In this document: positions 20,901 to 22,181 of the stretch, piece by piece
How positions within the stretch are numbered: position 1 is the first letter of the stretch
Layout: each line of letters begins with the position of its first letter
Assembly: GCA_905397405.1 (NCBI GenBank)
Contig: CAJPVJ010000621.1
Span: forward strand, 1 to 22,181
Length of the DNA stretch: 22,181 nucleotides
Source: Oppiella nova
Lineage: Eukaryota > Arthropoda > Arachnida > Sarcoptiformes > Oppiidae
Reading direction: 5' to 3'
Made by a program: the position numbers and the translations under genes
The notes under the pieces: model-generated
The model's database searches: none
The model's input: only the letters and a program-made list of their open reading frames with translations
Told to the model about the DNA's origin: nothing

Positions 20901-22181
20901 TTTTCATTAATTTTCGTTACGGTTTCCTCACATGAATTAATATGATGTTGTTTTTATACGAGATTTATGAATTTTGGTGTTTATTTTAAAATGAAAATAA
21001 TTAATATTGGCTATCATAAATCAAAAAAGTATTATTAAAATCAGTTATAAATAAACCATTATATGTTTGAAAACATGTGATTCTCTCATCTAAATGAATT
21101 CTTTAAAATTTTCCAACAAAATCAATAAATTGTATGAAATCAAGTCACAAAGATCACTTCAATTAAATGGCACAAAAATAGACTTTAAATAGAGGTTATA
21201 TTAAATCTCAAAATATAAAACCCACTCAATTTAAAGAATCATTGTATTGAAGTCATTCTCGAATTGAAATTCTCTATTAATACAACAATTTGTTGAATGC
21301 ACTTAACATGACATTACAGAAATGTCATAACCTTTTTATTGTACGATTCCCCACAATGAATGTCAAAACTATAATGAATTTTAATCTCACTCTAAGCCTA
21401 TTGCCGACCGCCTATTGAGTGAACAAATATTTAAAGCCACGACTTATGCCTTAATATAGATATAAGGAAAGACAGTATAAGAGAAAGCAAATGTCATTTA
21501 CTCGGAGCTCTCTGCGGGTGAACTCCAGGGTATCTCGAGATACTTTTCCTGCTCGTGTTCGCTGTCGTGCTCGCTGTCCGAGTCCTTGTCGCCCAACATG
21601 GCCGGCACGGGCGCTATACTGGGCCGACGACCGCGCGCGGCCACCACGTCGTTGGCTTTGGTGGTGGGCGAGGCGGGGCTCCCGAACTCAATCTTAGGCA
21701 CTTCGAGTGTACTCTGGCGGCCGGTCGTCACGCGCTTCACTTTGACGGCAAACTCGGTGACCGCGCGCTTCAGACGAGTGGGCGATGAGTCGCGACGTAT
21801 TTTAGTGCCCGAAAGGGTCGAGTCCGACGAGAAGATGTTGGAACTCTTGCGCCGAACGCTCGACAGGAACGACATCTCCACCGACTGTTTCGCTTCGTTC
21901 GGTATTTGGATCCGATTGTAGGCCTGAGAGGGCGTCGACTCGGCGTCCACCGGTTTGATGGCCTCGCCGTTGTTGCCGTTGTTCGTGTCGACCCCTCCGC
22001 CGCCCGAATGACTGGTCGCCGGCAGGAAAGCCGAGTTCTCCTCTTTCGTGATATTCATATAAAAACAAATGTCTGATATCTTGAGCACATAGGATGGGCC
22101 GGGATTTAGCATAATAGGCCAGGTGCCCCTCATGTCTGTCTGTATGCCGATCAGTGCCACACCATATCTGGTAATGGAAAC
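17970..22181 (-). CDS. SLO2: SLO2/KCNT-type sodium-activated potassium channel, C-terminal part
   Basis: Eight exons, in phase, 724 codons: 22181-21502 (runs off the window), 20653-20548, 20485-20241, 19382-19136, 19057-18740, 18670-18526, 18463-18379, 18318-17970. Only the cytoplasmic gating region is present. The order is: end of RCK1 ([30 protein letters not shown]), a ~175-residue disordered acidic/Ser linker with GRRPSIAPV, then RCK2 ([149 protein letters not shown]). These match vertebrate KCNT1/KCNT2 and insect SLO2 closely. Pore and voltage-sensor-like segments lie beyond 22181. The tail ends GTVV, a possible class I PDZ ligand. The apparent stop at 21498 is inside an intron that starts GTAAAT. 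Confidence 0.95.
18671..18739 (-). other. 69-nt SLO2 intron without in-frame stop
   Basis: Donor GTAAGA after ...NPELFP, acceptor ...TGCAAAG before GVQIAYDF, phase 0. The length is divisible by three and its 23 codons contain no stop, so retention would add 23 residues (starting VRNVLILFC) instead of ending the protein. The position, just after [10 protein letters not shown], is where SLO2 family members differ in length. Confidence 0.6.
19383..20240 (-). other. 858-nt SLO2 intron
   Basis: Long intron between the exon ending GSID and the exon starting [13 protein letters not shown] (donor GTATGA, phase 2; acceptor ...ATCGATAG). AT-rich, no open frame with homology on either strand, no recognisable element. 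Confidence 0.85.
20654..21501 (-). other. 848-nt SLO2 intron
   Basis: Lies between the linker exon (ending ...SSPAESS) and the exon starting [11 protein letters not shown]. Donor GTAAAT at 21501, acceptor ...TTTGAATAG. AT-rich with nothing recognisable inside. Composition changes abruptly at 21502, where the GC-rich linker exon begins. Confidence 0.85.

Noticed and set aside
21498-21500. TAA read as the end of the SLO2 linker open frame
   Set aside because: It overlaps a GTAAAT splice donor (exon end 21502); the protein continues in phase at 20653 with [11 protein letters not shown], as in other SLO2/KCNT channels.

Overview
Eukaryotic, strongly AT-rich animal DNA. Coding exons are separated by many short introns (about 50-120 nt, plus a few near 850 nt). 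The gene content is a gustatory-receptor-like 7TM protein, adhesion GPCRs with leucine-rich-repeat (LRR) ectodomains, and a SLO2/KCNT sodium-activated potassium channel. This points to an arthropod, and the LRR style and compact introns make me favour a mite. That placement is an inference, not something the sequence proves. All five genes lie on the minus strand, so transcription runs from high to low coordinates.

Layout from low to high coordinates: (1) 274-1557, a gustatory-receptor-like gene (one long exon plus a likely short last exon carrying TM7). (2) 2175-5598, copy A of an LRR adhesion-GPCR family, broken by stops and indels. (3) 6109-10957, copy B, with a doubled LRR ectodomain and a Ser/Thr-rich mucin-like linker, open except for one in-frame TAG. 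(4) 12009-15498, copy C, an intact eight-exon model of 986 codons (signal peptide, LRR, LRRCT, HormR, GAIN, GPS, 7TM, almost no cytoplasmic tail). (5) 15499-17969, intergenic, with a perfect 128-bp tandem duplication. (6) 17970-22181, the 3' eight exons (724 codons) of a SLO2 channel whose 5' part lies outside the window.

I rebuilt the exon/intron structures by hand from GT/AG sites, phase continuity and comparison of the three paralogues. The 3' halves of A, B and C share intron positions and phases, and several exons have identical lengths (50/50/50 nt; 224/224/227 nt; 460/460 nt in B and C). The cluster therefore arose by tandem duplication. The copies form a decay series: C is intact, B has one stop, and A has at least three disrupted blocks, a deleted GPS core and no recognisable TM3. 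B and C end right after TM7, whereas A still has a longer Ser/Thr-rich tail.

The most unusual element is copy B. An LRRCT unit runs straight on, inside one exon, into a second LRR unit that has no signal peptide. A mucin-like stretch follows, then a degraded HormR region with the stop codon. If the stop is real, B would make a secreted double-LRR/mucin protein instead of a receptor. No RNA genes, transposons or CRISPR arrays were seen.
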